Source of the DNA: Adiantum capillus-veneris
Lineage: Eukaryota; Streptophyta; Polypodiopsida; Polypodiales; Pteridaceae
DNA length: 64,000 nucleotides
Assembly: GCA_014529385.2 (NCBI GenBank)
Contig: CM043966.1
Coordinates: 102,056,087 to 102,120,086, forward strand
Direction of reading: 5' to 3'
The position numbers and the translations under genes are program-made. The notes beneath the pieces were generated by a model. That model was not told the DNA's origin. It saw only the letters and a list, made by a program, of their open reading frames with translations, and searched no databases. Below, one piece after another: positions 24,546 through 35,190 of this stretch (position 1 is the first letter of the stretch; every line of letters begins with the position of its first letter).

Positions 24546-24903
24546 TTACCTCTCTCTTGAAATCATAGTCGTCCTTGACTATGGTGTAGAGAAGATAAAC
24601 CATATTCATGAGTCCTTTTCTTAGCGGGTAGAGAATCCCTATGTTACCCTACGACATCATTCCACAATGGATGACTAGTCCATCTGGCGCTTGAGAGCCT
24701 GAGGCTGCCGCAAGCATGTGTGCACATTAGTCCTATCAGTCTTCCATAGTAGAGTGACAAGCTCTACTTGGTGTTTGGGAGACGTCGTCTCCGCAAACTT
24801 GATCTAAGCATGCATACTACTTCATTTTTGTGCACAATAAAGAAAAAGAGAGTCTTATAAGACAAAAAAATCTTTGTTCATTTTTAACATTTTGTACATT
24901 TGC
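24546..24903 (-). other. 3' untranslated part of gypsy D
   Basis: This is non-coding sequence between the last D stop codon (about 24904) and the 3' LTR. Nothing else is seen in it apart from the polypurine tract. Confidence 0.6.
24549..24558 (-). other. polypurine tract of gypsy D
   Basis: The minus strand reads AAGAGAGAGG, followed by TAA and then the LTR start TGTCATAATAATC. It would prime plus-strand DNA synthesis. Confidence 0.75.
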
Positions 24904-25034
24904 TTACTCTTGGGAAGCATTGTAAGCATTGACAAGGTTTAGGTTATCCTTTAATTGTATGCCTTGCATCCATCTAGCATCTTCAAAAAGATAATTCTTA
25001 AACTTAATAAGATGTCATCGGATAGTATTACCAC
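24904..25034 (-). pseudogene. C-terminal pol tail of gypsy D (left of the copia insertion)
   Basis: Read on the minus strand from the copia insertion site, the D frame continues from the integrase end at 33866. After seven codons comes a TGA (25015-25017), then HLIKFKNYLFEDARW. This resembles the chromodomain-like tail (LVKWKN...EDATW) of plant gypsy integrases. The frame closes with TAA near 24904. The join across one copy of CTCTT keeps the frame, which supports the nested-insertion model. Confidence 0.75.
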
Positions 25035-25039
25035 CTCTT

Positions 25040-25186
25040 TGTTGAGATGTAGAGAGAAAGAGAGAGAGAGAGACGAGACAAGAGACACACCATATACGCT
25101 CCCAAAGACTGATTCATATTGAGGACAAGATACAAATATATAGGTGAGACCAAGTTGAGTAGAGTGAGCCATATATAGCTCCAACA
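25040..25186 (-). repeat. LTR A (outer, 3') of copia E
   Basis: 147 bp, TGTTGAGATG to AGCTCCAACA, with a GA tract. On the minus strand it follows the polypurine tract GAGTGGGGG (25187-25195). Confidence 0.95.
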
Positions 25187-25434
25187 CCCCCACTCAAACA
25201 AAGGTCTCTAGCTTTGGATGAAAAAACCCTTGGGGAGTTCAAGGGAAAAACCCAAGCCCCTATACAATGTGAAAATATGAACCAACGATGATGATGTGAA
25301 AGTGAATTGTGCATCTATGTACAAATATTCAAGTGACTTAGAGATCACAATGTGCAAATGTGGAGTGTGCATAGTGCATGGTACCTAAAAGATTACAATG
25401 TCATATGTACAAAGCTATTACAATAGCAAAGAAG

Positions 25435-28400
25435 CTAATCTAGAAAGAGTGAGGTCGAAGCAACTCCAAGCTCCGAGCGCAAGAGGATGAAACGTGACGC
25501 GTTGAGGCCTTTGGTCAAAATGTCTGCAATCATCTGGTCACTTGGACAGTGTTCAACCATAATGGTTCCTTTGCGTACCTCATACCTGACATAATGATAA
25601 TGGACAGCAATGTGCTTTGACTTATTATGTTGAACATAGTCTTTTGCAAGACTAATAGCACTTTCGTTGTCACACCCCAAGGGTGTGCTAGAAAGAGGAG
25701 AATGACCAATATCAACCAGCATTTGTCGAAGCCAAATCAACTCACGAGCTGCAAGTGATGCCGCAACATATTCTGACTCAGTCGTAGAAACTGCAACACA
25801 ACGTTGTTTCTTGCTAGTCCAAGAAACAAGACAACCATTTATAAAGAAGCAATTTCCACTAGTAGATCGCATAGATAAATGTGAGCTTGCCCAGTCTGCA
25901 TCTGTGTAACCCAAAAGAGAAAGAGATTGCATAGAATCCGATGTGAGTTGTCGTCGATAGACTAAACCAAAATCTGTAGTGCCTTTCAAGTATTTCAACA
26001 CACGCTTTGCAGCAGACCAATGCTTAAGAGAAGGACATGCAAGATGTTGTCCAAGATAATTAGCAGCAAACAGAATATCAAGACGAGTGTTCATGCCAAC
26101 AAACTGAAGACATCCAATCAAGTTAGCATAAGGTTGATTTGTGACAAGTTGACCGCCATTGTCAGAAGTGTTCTTCGTAGAGCTTGCAAGACAAGGTGTG
26201 TTGGCTGAATGTGCAGATTCCATACCAAATTTTTGAATAGTATCTGCAATAAACTTTGACTGTCGAAGGAATAAAATGCCTTTTGTATGGTTCCGTTGGA
26301 TTTGAATGCCAAGACACGAGTGAATCTCTCCAAGATCCACCATATCAAATGCAGAAGACAATCACTTTTTCACTTGCTGAAGAAATCCCAAATCATTGGA
26401 AACAAGGATGGTATCATCCACATAAAGAGCAAGAATCACAAAACTGCTACCTTGGCGTTTTATGTATAAGTTGGGGTCTGACGAGCAAGAGATGAATCCT
26501 TTAGAGGTGAGAAAAAGATCAAATTTTGTATACCAGGCTCGCGAAGCTTGTTTGATACCATATAGTGCCTTATGGAGTTGAGCAACAAGGTCTTCTTTAC
26601 CTGGAATAACAAACCCTTCTGGTTGTTCCATATAAATTTCCTCTTCCAAGTCACCATTAGGAAAAGCACTTCGCACATCCATTTGATGAGCTTCTAAATC
26701 AAATTGAGCAGCAAATGCGAATAAAACTCGAACACTTGTAATGCGAACAACTGGTGAAAAAGTCTCTTGATAATCAACACCAGCTACTTGGGAATAACCT
26801 TTTGCAACTAAACGCGCCTTGAACTTGTCAAAAGATCCATCTGCTTTTACTTTTGTCTTATACACCCACTTACATTAAATAGCTGTACGACCAGGAGGTA
26901 ATTCAGTTAGTATCCATGTACCTTTAGAGATAAGAGAATCGTACTCTGCTTCCATAGCCTCTTGCCATTGATCCTTTTGTGGTGAAGAAATAGCTTCATC
27001 ATAAGTAATGGGATCTTTGGAAGTAGAAAAAGCATTATCAGCAATATCGTCATCATAAACATGACATGAGCCATGTTCAAAATCAATAGGCAGATCAACA
27101 AAAATATCTATATCATCACTGGCGACATTCGGAATGGATGGTTGTGAAGAGGAAAGTTTCTCTATAGGAAGAGTTTCATCTTCTGAAAGAAATGGAAAAG
27201 CTTGAAGAAATGATTTAGTATCATCAGAATCATCCATGGACCATGAGCCTCCCATAAGCTGTTCGTTAAAAGTAGCATCACGATTCACAATTACTTTCTT
27301 GGAGGAAGGGTCATAGAATTTGTAGCCTTTGGAAGTGTTAGAATATCCAATAAAAATAACTTTAAGACCAGGAGCATCAAGCTTTGTTCGTGTTTCTTTG
27401 GGAACATGAATATAAGCAATACATCCAAAGGTTCGAAAATGAGATACAGAAGGAATGTCACCTCTCCATGCTGTGATGGGTATCTTACCAGAGGGTGCAG
27501 TAGTAGGAAGATTATTCTGAATAAATACTGCTGTCAAAGTAGCTTCAGCCCAAAAAACACGAGATAAGCCAGAATGAATCAGCATACATCTTAGAGCATT
27601 GAGAATAGTGCGATTCTTTCGTTCAGCAACATCGTTCTGTTGAGGCGAATATGGAATAGTGTGTTCATGATGAATTCCACTGTCAGCACAGTAACTCACA
27701 AACTCTCGAGAAACATATTCGCCTCCATTGTCACTACGAAGCTTCTTAAGGCGACGACCAGTTTGAAGTTTCGCAGCCTTGTGGAATTGTTTGAAAACAG
27801 ATAAGGCTTCATATTTTTGTCTAAGTAGAAATACAGTCGTATACCTTGAGAAATCATCAATGAAAGTAATGAAGTAGCGATATTGTGATCTCGAAGAAGG
27901 TAGAGGTCCACATATATCAGTATGAACAAGATCCAATATGTCATGAGAATGAGTTGTATTTGAAAGAGGAAAGGGTTTGTGATTGTGTTTTCCAAGAGCA
28001 CAAAATTCACAAATTCCCATATGAGGATGGGCTTTAAGATCCATGCCATGAACAAGATCACGACGTTGAAGATCAAGGAGTTTTGAGAAATCAGCATGAA
28101 CAAAACGGTGATGCCATACTTTGCAATCATGATCACCTGGAGCAGTGGCAACATTTGCTATAGCATCGTTGAGAGAGAGTTCAAACAAATTACCATTTCG
28201 AGGAGCAGTTGCTATAGTCTGTCCATCTTTCTCAATTTGGCATTTGGTATGATCAAATCCAACAAACAGACCAAGATCAACAAGTCTAGCAACTGAAAGA
28301 AGATTACGTTGAAGATCTGGTACATGTAATACTCCTCGCAAAATTCGAGTGGAAGAAGATAAGGTACCAAGATATAAGTCTCCAATACCCTTTACTTGAC

Positions 28401-28730
28401 AAGTAGTATCATCAGCAAGATAAACAACACGTTGAACTGGCAGTGGATGATAGTTATGGAGCCACTTAGACTGATATGTCATATTTCCTGTAGCACCAGA
28501 ATCGACAATAAATAGTGATCCATCGCGTACATGAAGTATTCTGTCTGGAGCAACTGAACATAGGACGCAGCTTGTTTCTAGTACAATGTTGTTTCGATGT
28601 TCAGTAGCATATGCTCTATTCCGATCTGTGTCGAATCGACACTTATAGCACATATGAGTGGGATGATCAGATCGTCCACAATATTCACAAGAAGAAGAAG
28701 AAGAGTCTCTAGATAAACATGGTTATTTTG
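25435..28730 (-). pseudogene. copia pol, interior E1 (protease-integrase-RT-RNase H)
   Basis: A single frame runs from 28653 to 25435, broken by TAA at about 26872 and TGA at about 26362. In order it has a zinc knuckle CEYCGRSDHPTHMC (28690-28650), protease FIVDSGATGNMT, integrase CEFCALGKH and catalytic blocks VHTDICGP, RSDNGGEY and QQNDVAERKN (Asp replaces the usual Gly). The reverse transcriptase has LYVDDTILVSND, with the YVDD site intact. RNase H has GYTDADWA and the end block ADILTKGL. The order protease-integrase-RT is the Ty1/copia order. The family enzyme copies element RNA into DNA and inserts it. The two stops make this copy inactive. The upstream gag end is in the same frame but separated by a TAA. 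Confidence 0.95.
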
Positions 28731-29433
28731 TGGTAATATTGTGTTCTTCATCATATTGACGTGCCCAACAATCATCTTCAGTATGCCCATTTCTATTGTA
28801 GTAAGAACATTGCTTATTAGGAACTTTGAGACGAGACAAAATATTACCGCGACGGCTACCTCTGCGGTTTCCTCGTTGAAATGGATGCCTTCGAGCATAA
28901 AAATCCCGTTCCATCTGTTGTGACTCAGTCTCCTCGTGTGAAATCATAGTTGTATCATGACCAGCATTACGACGTTCTTGACGTTGAGAGTATTCAATTA
29001 AAGACATGCAAGCTTGGTTGAAATCAAGACCATCTTTGTTACAGAGAATAGTAACAATGTTATCATAAGAAGAGTCCTTCACCGTATCAAGGAGAAGTGT
29101 AATCAGTTGCTTTGTGGAACAGGATCACCGACAGCAGCAAGTTGATTAATAATAGATTTGAAAGATTCAATATGTCCCGTCATGGCAGTACCAACTTCAT
29201 ATTGTAACTTGTTAAGCAACCCTCTCAAATAAAGTATTTCTGTGACAGATTTCTTCTGAAAGTTTGCAATAAGGTACTTCCATACGTCGTGGGAAGTAGG
29301 CAGTTCGTACATATCAAGCAAAAGGGAATCAGTAAGAGCAGAAAGAATATACCGACGAGCTGCTTTATCACGTCGTTGCCAATCCGTATAGGCAACATTC
29401 CAATCTTCAAATATAGGTCCTTCAGTGATAAGC
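28723..29433 (-). pseudogene. copia gag fragment, interior E1
   Basis: Frames 29103-29321 and 28723-29082 give the copia Gag middle (MYELPTSHDVWKYLIANF, ILYLRGLLNKLQY) and end. A one-base frame change lies near 29100. The first zinc knuckle reads CSYYNRNGHTEDDC, with the second Cys changed to Tyr. The N-terminal half of Gag, the leader and the primer site are missing: the sequence jumps from GATAAGC (ending 29433) straight into LTR B. Confidence 0.85.
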
Positions 29434-29444
29434 TATTGAGATGT

Positions 29445-29494
<50 letters not shown>

Positions 29495-29602
29495 CAAGAG
29501 ACACACCATATACGCTTCCAACGACTGACTCATATTCACGACAAGATACAAATATATAGGTGAGACCAAGTTGAGTAGAGTGAGCCATATATAGCTCCAA
29601 CA
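29434..29602 (-). repeat. LTR B (middle) of copia E
   Basis: It runs from TATTGAGATG (TG changed to TA) to AGCTCCAACA, 169 bp because the GA tract is expanded. Besides that it has about seven base differences from LTR A, mostly at 29517-29540. Confidence 0.9.
29450..29492. repeat. (GA)n microsatellite in LTR B
   Basis: A pure AG/GA run expanded relative to LTRs A and C, where it is about 14-18 nt. Confidence 0.9.
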
Positions 29603-29866
29603 CCCCCACTCAAACAAAGGTCTCTAGCTTTGGATGAAAAAACCCTTGGAGAGTTTAAGGGAAAAACCCAAGCCCCTATACAATGTGAAAATATGAACCA
29701 GCGATGATGATGTGAAATTGAATTGTGCATCTATGTACAAATATTCAAGTGACTTAGAGATCACAATGTGCAAATGTGGAGCGTGCATAGTGCATGGTAC
29801 CTAAAAGATTACAATGTCATATGTACAAATCTATTACAATAGCAAAGAAGCTAATCTAGAAAGAGT

Positions 29867-32650
29867 GAGGTCAAAGCAACTCCAAGCTCCGAGCGAAAGA
29901 GGATGAAACGTGACTCGTTGAGGCCTTTGGTCAAAATGTCTGCAATCATCTGGTCACTTGGACAGTGTTCAACCATAATGGTTCCTTTGTGTACTTCATA
30001 CCTGCATAATGATAATGGAAAGCAATGTGCTTTGACTTATTATGTTGAACATAGTCTTTTGCAAGACTAATAGCACTTTGGTTGTCACACCGCAAGGGTG
30101 TTCTAGAAAGAGGAGAATGACCAATATCAACCAGCATTTGTCGAAGCCAAATCAACTCACGAGCTGCAAGTGATGCCGCAACATATTCTGACTCAGTCGT
30201 AGAAACTGCAACACAACGTTGTTTCTTGCTAGTCCAAGAAACAAGACAACCATTTATAAAGGAGCAATTTCCACTAGTAGATCGCATAGATAAATGTGAG
30301 CTTGCCCAGTCTGCATCTGTGTAACCCAAAAGAGAAAGAGATTGCATAGAATCCGATGTGAGTTGTCGTCGATAGACTAAACCAAAATCTGTAGTGCCTT
30401 TCAAGTATTTCAACACACGCTTTGCAGCAGACCAATGCTTAAGAGAAGGACATGCAAGATGTTGTCCAAGATAATTAGCAGCAAACAGAATATCAGGACG
30501 AGTGTTCATGCCAACAAACTGAAGACATCCAATCAAGTTAGCATAAGGTTGATTTGTGACAAGTTGACCGCCATTGTCAGAAGTGTTCTTCGTAGAGCTT
30601 GCAAGACAAGGTGTGTTGGCTGAATGTGCACATTCCATACCAACTTTTTGAATAGTATCTGCAATAAACTTTGACTGTCGAAGGAATAAAATGCCTTTTG
30701 TATGGTTCCGTTGGATTTGAATGCCAAGACACGAGTGAATCTCTCCAAGATCCACCATATCAAATGCAGAAGACAATAACTTTTTCATTTGCTGAAGAAA
30801 TCCCAAATCATTGGAAACAAGGATGGTATCATCCACATAAAGAGCAAGAATCACAAAACTGCTACCTTGGCGTTTTATGTAATAGTTGGGGTCTGACGAG
30901 CAAGAGATGAATCCTTTAGAGGTGAGAAAAAGATCAAATTTTGTATACCAGGCTCGCGAAGCTTGTTTGAGACCATATAGTGCCTTATGGAGTTGAGCAA
31001 CAAGGTCTTCTTTACCTGGATTAACAAACCCTTCTGGTTGTTCCATATAAATTTCCTCTTCCAAGTCACCATTAAGAAAAGCAATTCGCACATCCATTTG
31101 ATGAGCTTCTAAATCAAATTGAACAGCAAATGCTAATAAAACTCGAACACTTGTAATGCGAACAACTGGTGAAAAAGTCTCTTGATAATCAACACCAGCT
31201 ACTTGGGAATAACCTTTTGCAACTAAACGCGCCTTGAACTTGTCAAAAGATCCATCTGCTTTTACTTTTGTCTTATACACCCACTTACATTAAATAGTTG
31301 TACGACCAGGAGGTAATTCAATTAGTATCCATGTACCTTTAGAGATAAGAGAATCGTACTCTGCTTCCATAGCCTCTTGCCATTGATCCTTTTGTGGTGA
31401 AGAGATAGCTTCATCATAAGTAATGGGATCTTTGGAAGTAGAAAAAGCATTATCAGCAATATCGTCATCATAAACATGACATGAGCCATGTTCAAAATCA
31501 ATAGGCAGATCAACAAAAATATCTATATCATCATTGGCGACATTCGGAATGGATGGTTGTGAAGAGGAAAGTTTCTCTATAGGAAGAGTTTCATCTTCTG
31601 AAAGAAATGGAAAAGATTGAAACAATGATTTAGTATCATCAGAATCATCCATGGACCATGAGCCTCCCATAAGCTGTTCGTTAAAAGTAGCATCACGAAT
31701 CACAATTACTTTCTTGGAGGAAGGGTCATAGAATTTGTAGCCTTTGGAAGTGTCAGAATATCCAATAAAAATAACTTTAAGACCAGGAGCATCAAGCTTT
31801 GTTCGTGCTTCTTTGGAAACATGAATATAAGCAATACATCCAAAGGTTCGAAAATGAGATACAGAAGGAATGTCACCTCTCCATGCTGTGATGGGTATCT
31901 TACCAGAGGGTGCAGTAGTAGGAAGATGATTCTGAATAAATACTGCTGTCAAAGTAGCTTCAGCCCAAAAAACACGAGATAAGCCAGAATGAATCAGCAT
32001 ACATCTTAGAGCATTGAGAATAGTGCGATTCTTTCGTTCAGCAACACCGTTCTGTTGAGGCGAATATGGAATAGTGTGTTCATGATGAATTCCACTGTCA
32101 GCACAGTAACTCACAAACTCTCGAGAAACATATTCGCCTCCATTGTCACTACGAAGCTTCTTAAGGCGACGACCAGTTTGAAGTTCCGCAGCCTTGTGGA
32201 ATTGTTTGAAAACAGATAAGGCTTCAGATTTTTGTCTAAGTAGAAATACAGTCATATACCTTGAGAAATCATCAATGAAAGTAATGAAGTAGCGATATTG
32301 TGATCTCGAAGAAGGTAGAGGTCCACATATATCAGTATGAACAAGATCCAATATGTCATGAGAATGAGTTGTATTTGAAAGAGGAAAGGGTTTGCGATTG
32401 TGTTTTCCAAGAGCACAAAATTCACAAATTCCCATATGAGGATGGGCTTTAAGATCCATGCCATGAACAAGATCACGACGTTGAAGATCAAGGAGTTTTG
32501 AGAAATCAGCATGAACAAAACGGTGATGCCATACTTTGCAATCATGATCACCTGGAGCAGTGACAACATTTGCTACAGCATCGTTGAGAGAGAGTTCAAA
32601 TAAATTACCATTTCGAGGAGCAGTGGCTATAGTCTGTCCATCTTTCTACA
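29867..32650 (-). pseudogene. copia pol, interior E2 (integrase-RT-RNase H)
   Basis: The frame is open from about 32650 to 31290, has a TAA at the same codon as E1 (before CKWVYKTKVK), and continues 31280-29946. It carries integrase CEFCALGKH, VHTDICGP, RSDNGGEY and QQNGVAERKN, RT LYVDDTILVSND and RNase H GYTDADWA. The second E1 stop is absent here (QQMKKLLSS is readable). A one-base loss near 30003 shifts the frame just before the RNase H end. On the 5' side, protease and the first half of the integrase zinc region are missing because of a deletion joined at about 32646-32650. Confidence 0.95.
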
Positions 32651-33000
32651 GAAAGAATATACCGACGAGCTGCTTTATCACGTCATTGCCAATCCGTATA
32701 GGCAACATTCCAATCTTCCAATATCGGTCCTTGAGTGATAAGCACGTTATCATTATCCGTATCAACAGGCTGAGGCGGACAAACACGATTTCCAAGAACA
32801 ACATCGGAGAGTTCATCGCCTTCAAGAATTAACAACGTCTTTGCTTTCCAGCCTGGAAAACCTTGACCTTGGAAAGGAGGAACAGAACGCTGGCCAGAAG
32901 GAAAGCCGTTGACGAGAATATTCATAGCCATATCCTGTTGCGAGAAGACGTATAAGATAAGATCGTAGAATTTGCACACCATATATGGTGAAGGCCGCAA
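32651..33000 (-). pseudogene. copia gag start, interior E2
   Basis: The minus strand from about 32930 reads MNILVNGFPSGQRSVPPF and GWKAKTLLILEGDELSDVV, then WNVAYTDWQ and a stop where E1 has Arg (CGA to TGA). This is the N-terminal part of a copia Gag. It runs into the deletion junction near 32650, so Gag middle, zinc knuckles and protease are absent. An apparent upstream extension to 33336 is hydrophobic leader sequence read by chance. Confidence 0.75.
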
Positions 33001-33703
33001 TTGAGAATGAGAGAGATATGAGGACTGCGTTCTGTCAACGATAAACGTAAGAAGCATGCTCAAGGAACTTCCAAAGATGTGAGAGATGTCACCCAAAAAG
33101 GGCAGGGTAAAGGAGACGTTAATAATAAAAGAGTCCTCAAAATAGAGTGGCGTGAGACGCAAGATTGACGGCCACAATATGAATAGCAAAAAGCTAAATC
33201 TTCTCAAAAAAGGTAACGCCAAAATAAGAAAAACGATCGCGGACGCTTCACAAAGAAGTAGGACGAAGAAAGCTGCGTCAAGCTCAATTGCAGTAAAAAC
33301 AGCATAACTTTCTGCTGCGAACTCCAATTGACGCAAACCTAGAACTCAAATCGAAGAGCTCGAGGAGACGAACAAGTTTTGGATGAAAAGTGCCATTGCG
33401 CTACGCCCATTGCGCTACGCTCCATTGCGCTTTTCCCATTTCTCCAAATTTTGAGCAGAACAGCAAGAAAAATTGAGATGAAGTTCAGGGTGTCATCAAC
33501 AAGAAAACGTAATCAACGATTAGATTGATTAGCAATAAACATCACACAAAACACTAATCATATTCTTCTTAACACAAAACAACCACAATTAACAAGAATC
33601 AATGCTCAAAAATAAAATTTGTAGCAATTTTTGAATCTTACATGCAAATCGCATACACATACTGTTTTGTCACCATGAATTGAATCGGCACATGATCGTT
33701 ACT
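33001..33703 (-). other. leader of copia E (interior E2)
   Basis: Untranslated sequence between the primer site and the gag start. It is present only in E2. I see no further feature apart from a short repeated GCCATTGCGCTACGC word near 33395-33425. Confidence 0.6.
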
Positions 33704-33715
33704 GCTCTGATACCA
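33704..33715 (-). other. tRNA primer-binding site of copia E
   Basis: The minus strand reads TGGTATCAGAGC immediately after LTR C, complementary to the 3' end of plant initiator-Met tRNA. It is the only primer site in the composite; E1 has lost its own. Confidence 0.95.
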
Positions 33716-33860
33716 TGTTGAGATGTAGAGAGAAAGAGAGAGAGAGACGAGACAAGAGACACACCATATACGCTCCCAAAGACTGATTCATATTGAGGAC
33801 AAGATACAAATATATAGGTGAGACCAAGTTGAGTAGAGTGAGCCATCTATAGCTCCAACA
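33716..33860 (-). repeat. LTR C (outer, 5') of copia E
   Basis: 145 bp, TGTTGAGATG to AGCTCCAACA. Compared with LTR A it has one base change (CTATAG for ATATAG near 33847) and a GA tract one unit shorter. It is followed by the CTCTT duplication. Confidence 0.95.
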
Positions 33861-33865
33861 CTCTT

Positions 33866-35190
33866 AATACCTTGTCTTCATGTCGGAGAATGGACTCGGG
33901 CTGCAGCACCTCCTCTTGGTCCTCGATCTCAGGTGGGTCTTCAATAGTTGGTTCTTGAGGTGGCTCTCCTTTGTAAGGCTTTAATAGGCTCACATGGAAA
34001 GCATTGTGTATGAGCCAATGATTGGGAAACTTGAGTTGATAGGCCATCTCATTGATTGGCCTAAGAATCTGGAAGGGACCATAGTACCTTTTTGCTAGTT
34101 TAGCATAGTACTTTTGGTGGCCCGTAGGATTCTTGCCCGTCGTGTGCCTTAATCGAGCCTTGGGAAACTTTAACAAGACCCAATCGTTTTCTGTAAAGGC
34201 TTGGGCTCTTTTGTGCTTGTCAACAGTAGTCTTTTGCCTTTGCTGTGCGATAGAGATAGCATGCTTAATCTTTTGAAAAGATTCTTGTAGGTCTCGGCTA
34301 TACTCATCTGTAGCGAAGATCTTCCCATGTACCTTAAGTAGCAACGGACTTTTTGATCTTCCCTCAATTACCTCAAAAGGTGCTTTTCCCGTGGAAGTAT
34401 GTACAGTGTTATTGTAAGCATACTCCACTAAGGGTAAGTACTTCTAGGCTTTTAGTAGATCGAGAATTGTTAGGTTAGCTATTTCACTTTGGCCATCCGT
34501 TTGTGGATGATAGGCCAAAGAGAAGTTTAGCCTTGTTCCTAAATTCTCAAAGAGACCCGTCCAGAAATTACTGGTCATTCTAGGATCTCCATTCGACACT
34601 ATAGACATTGGCAAGCCATGGTACTTGAAAATTTGTGAAATGAAGAGGGTTGCCATTTGATGGGCTTTGATAGTCTTTTTGACAGGTATAAAATGAGCTT
34701 GTTTACTGAACCTGTCTACTATCGTCCATATTCCCGTATTCCCATGGATAGACTTAGGCAATACAAAGATAAATTCCATGGATATGCTCTCCCATGGTGA
34801 ATTAGGAATTGGCAAGGGTTGAAGCAATCCATGTTGCTTCCCTCTATCAAATTTTGTCTTTTGGCAAACCACACATTTAAAAACATACTCTTGTATGTTC
34901 ACTTTCATGGTAGGCCAATAGAAATATGTTTTAATTCCATTTAAGGTAGATTGAATCCCTCTATGCCCCGCATACGGTAAAGCATGAGATTCATACATTA
35001 CTTTATCACGTAGTGAGTTAGTAACGCATAGTCTATTGCCATAGAGAAGATAACCATCTTGTAAAGTAAATGGTTCTTCTTTCTTTCCTAATACAAGGGC
35101 TGAAATCACATCTCTAAAATCCGGATCAATAGCGTACTCATCTATCATTGAAGATAGATCATTGTGAGTTGCTATGGAAACCGCATTCAC
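33866..35190 (-). pseudogene. integrase of gypsy D
   Basis: Frames 34444-35190 and 33847-34428, split by one stop, give a nearly complete integrase. It has the zinc region HALPYAGHRG and KCVVCQK, the core start SMEFIFVLP (Glu where Asp is usual), the second block VSNGDPRMTSNFW (Asn where Asp is usual), AYHPQTDGQSE with the third acidic residue intact, and a C-terminal part KRYYGPFQILRPINEMAYQL and HNAFHVSLLKPY. Two of three catalytic acids are changed, so strand transfer would fail even without the stop. The frame is cut at 33865 by copia E and continues at 25034. Confidence 0.9.

Larger units (their letters stand above)
25040..33860 (-). mobile_element. Ty1/copia composite E: LTR-interior-LTR-interior-LTR
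   Basis: Three LTRs (A 25040-25186, B 29434-29602, C 33716-33860) bracket two interiors of the same copia family, all on the minus strand. The outer ends are TGTTG and CAACA. A perfect 5-bp duplication CTCTT lies at 25035-25039 and 33861-33865, so the whole unit occupies one insertion site inside gypsy D. Interior E1 lacks leader, primer site and gag start. Interior E2 lacks the region from late gag to early integrase. LTRs A and C differ at one base plus GA-repeat length; B differs from A at about seven bases. Confidence 0.9.

Noticed and set aside
25530-25715. additional small proteins in other frames of copia pol (also at 26118-26348, 27696-28154, 30533-30763)
   Set aside because: They are shifted-frame shadows of the real copia frame and lack independent support.
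32683-33336. 217-codon minus-strand frame with a hydrophobic N-terminus, like a membrane protein
   Set aside because: Only the last part is copia Gag. The hydrophobic part is the untranslated leader of copia E2 read through by chance.
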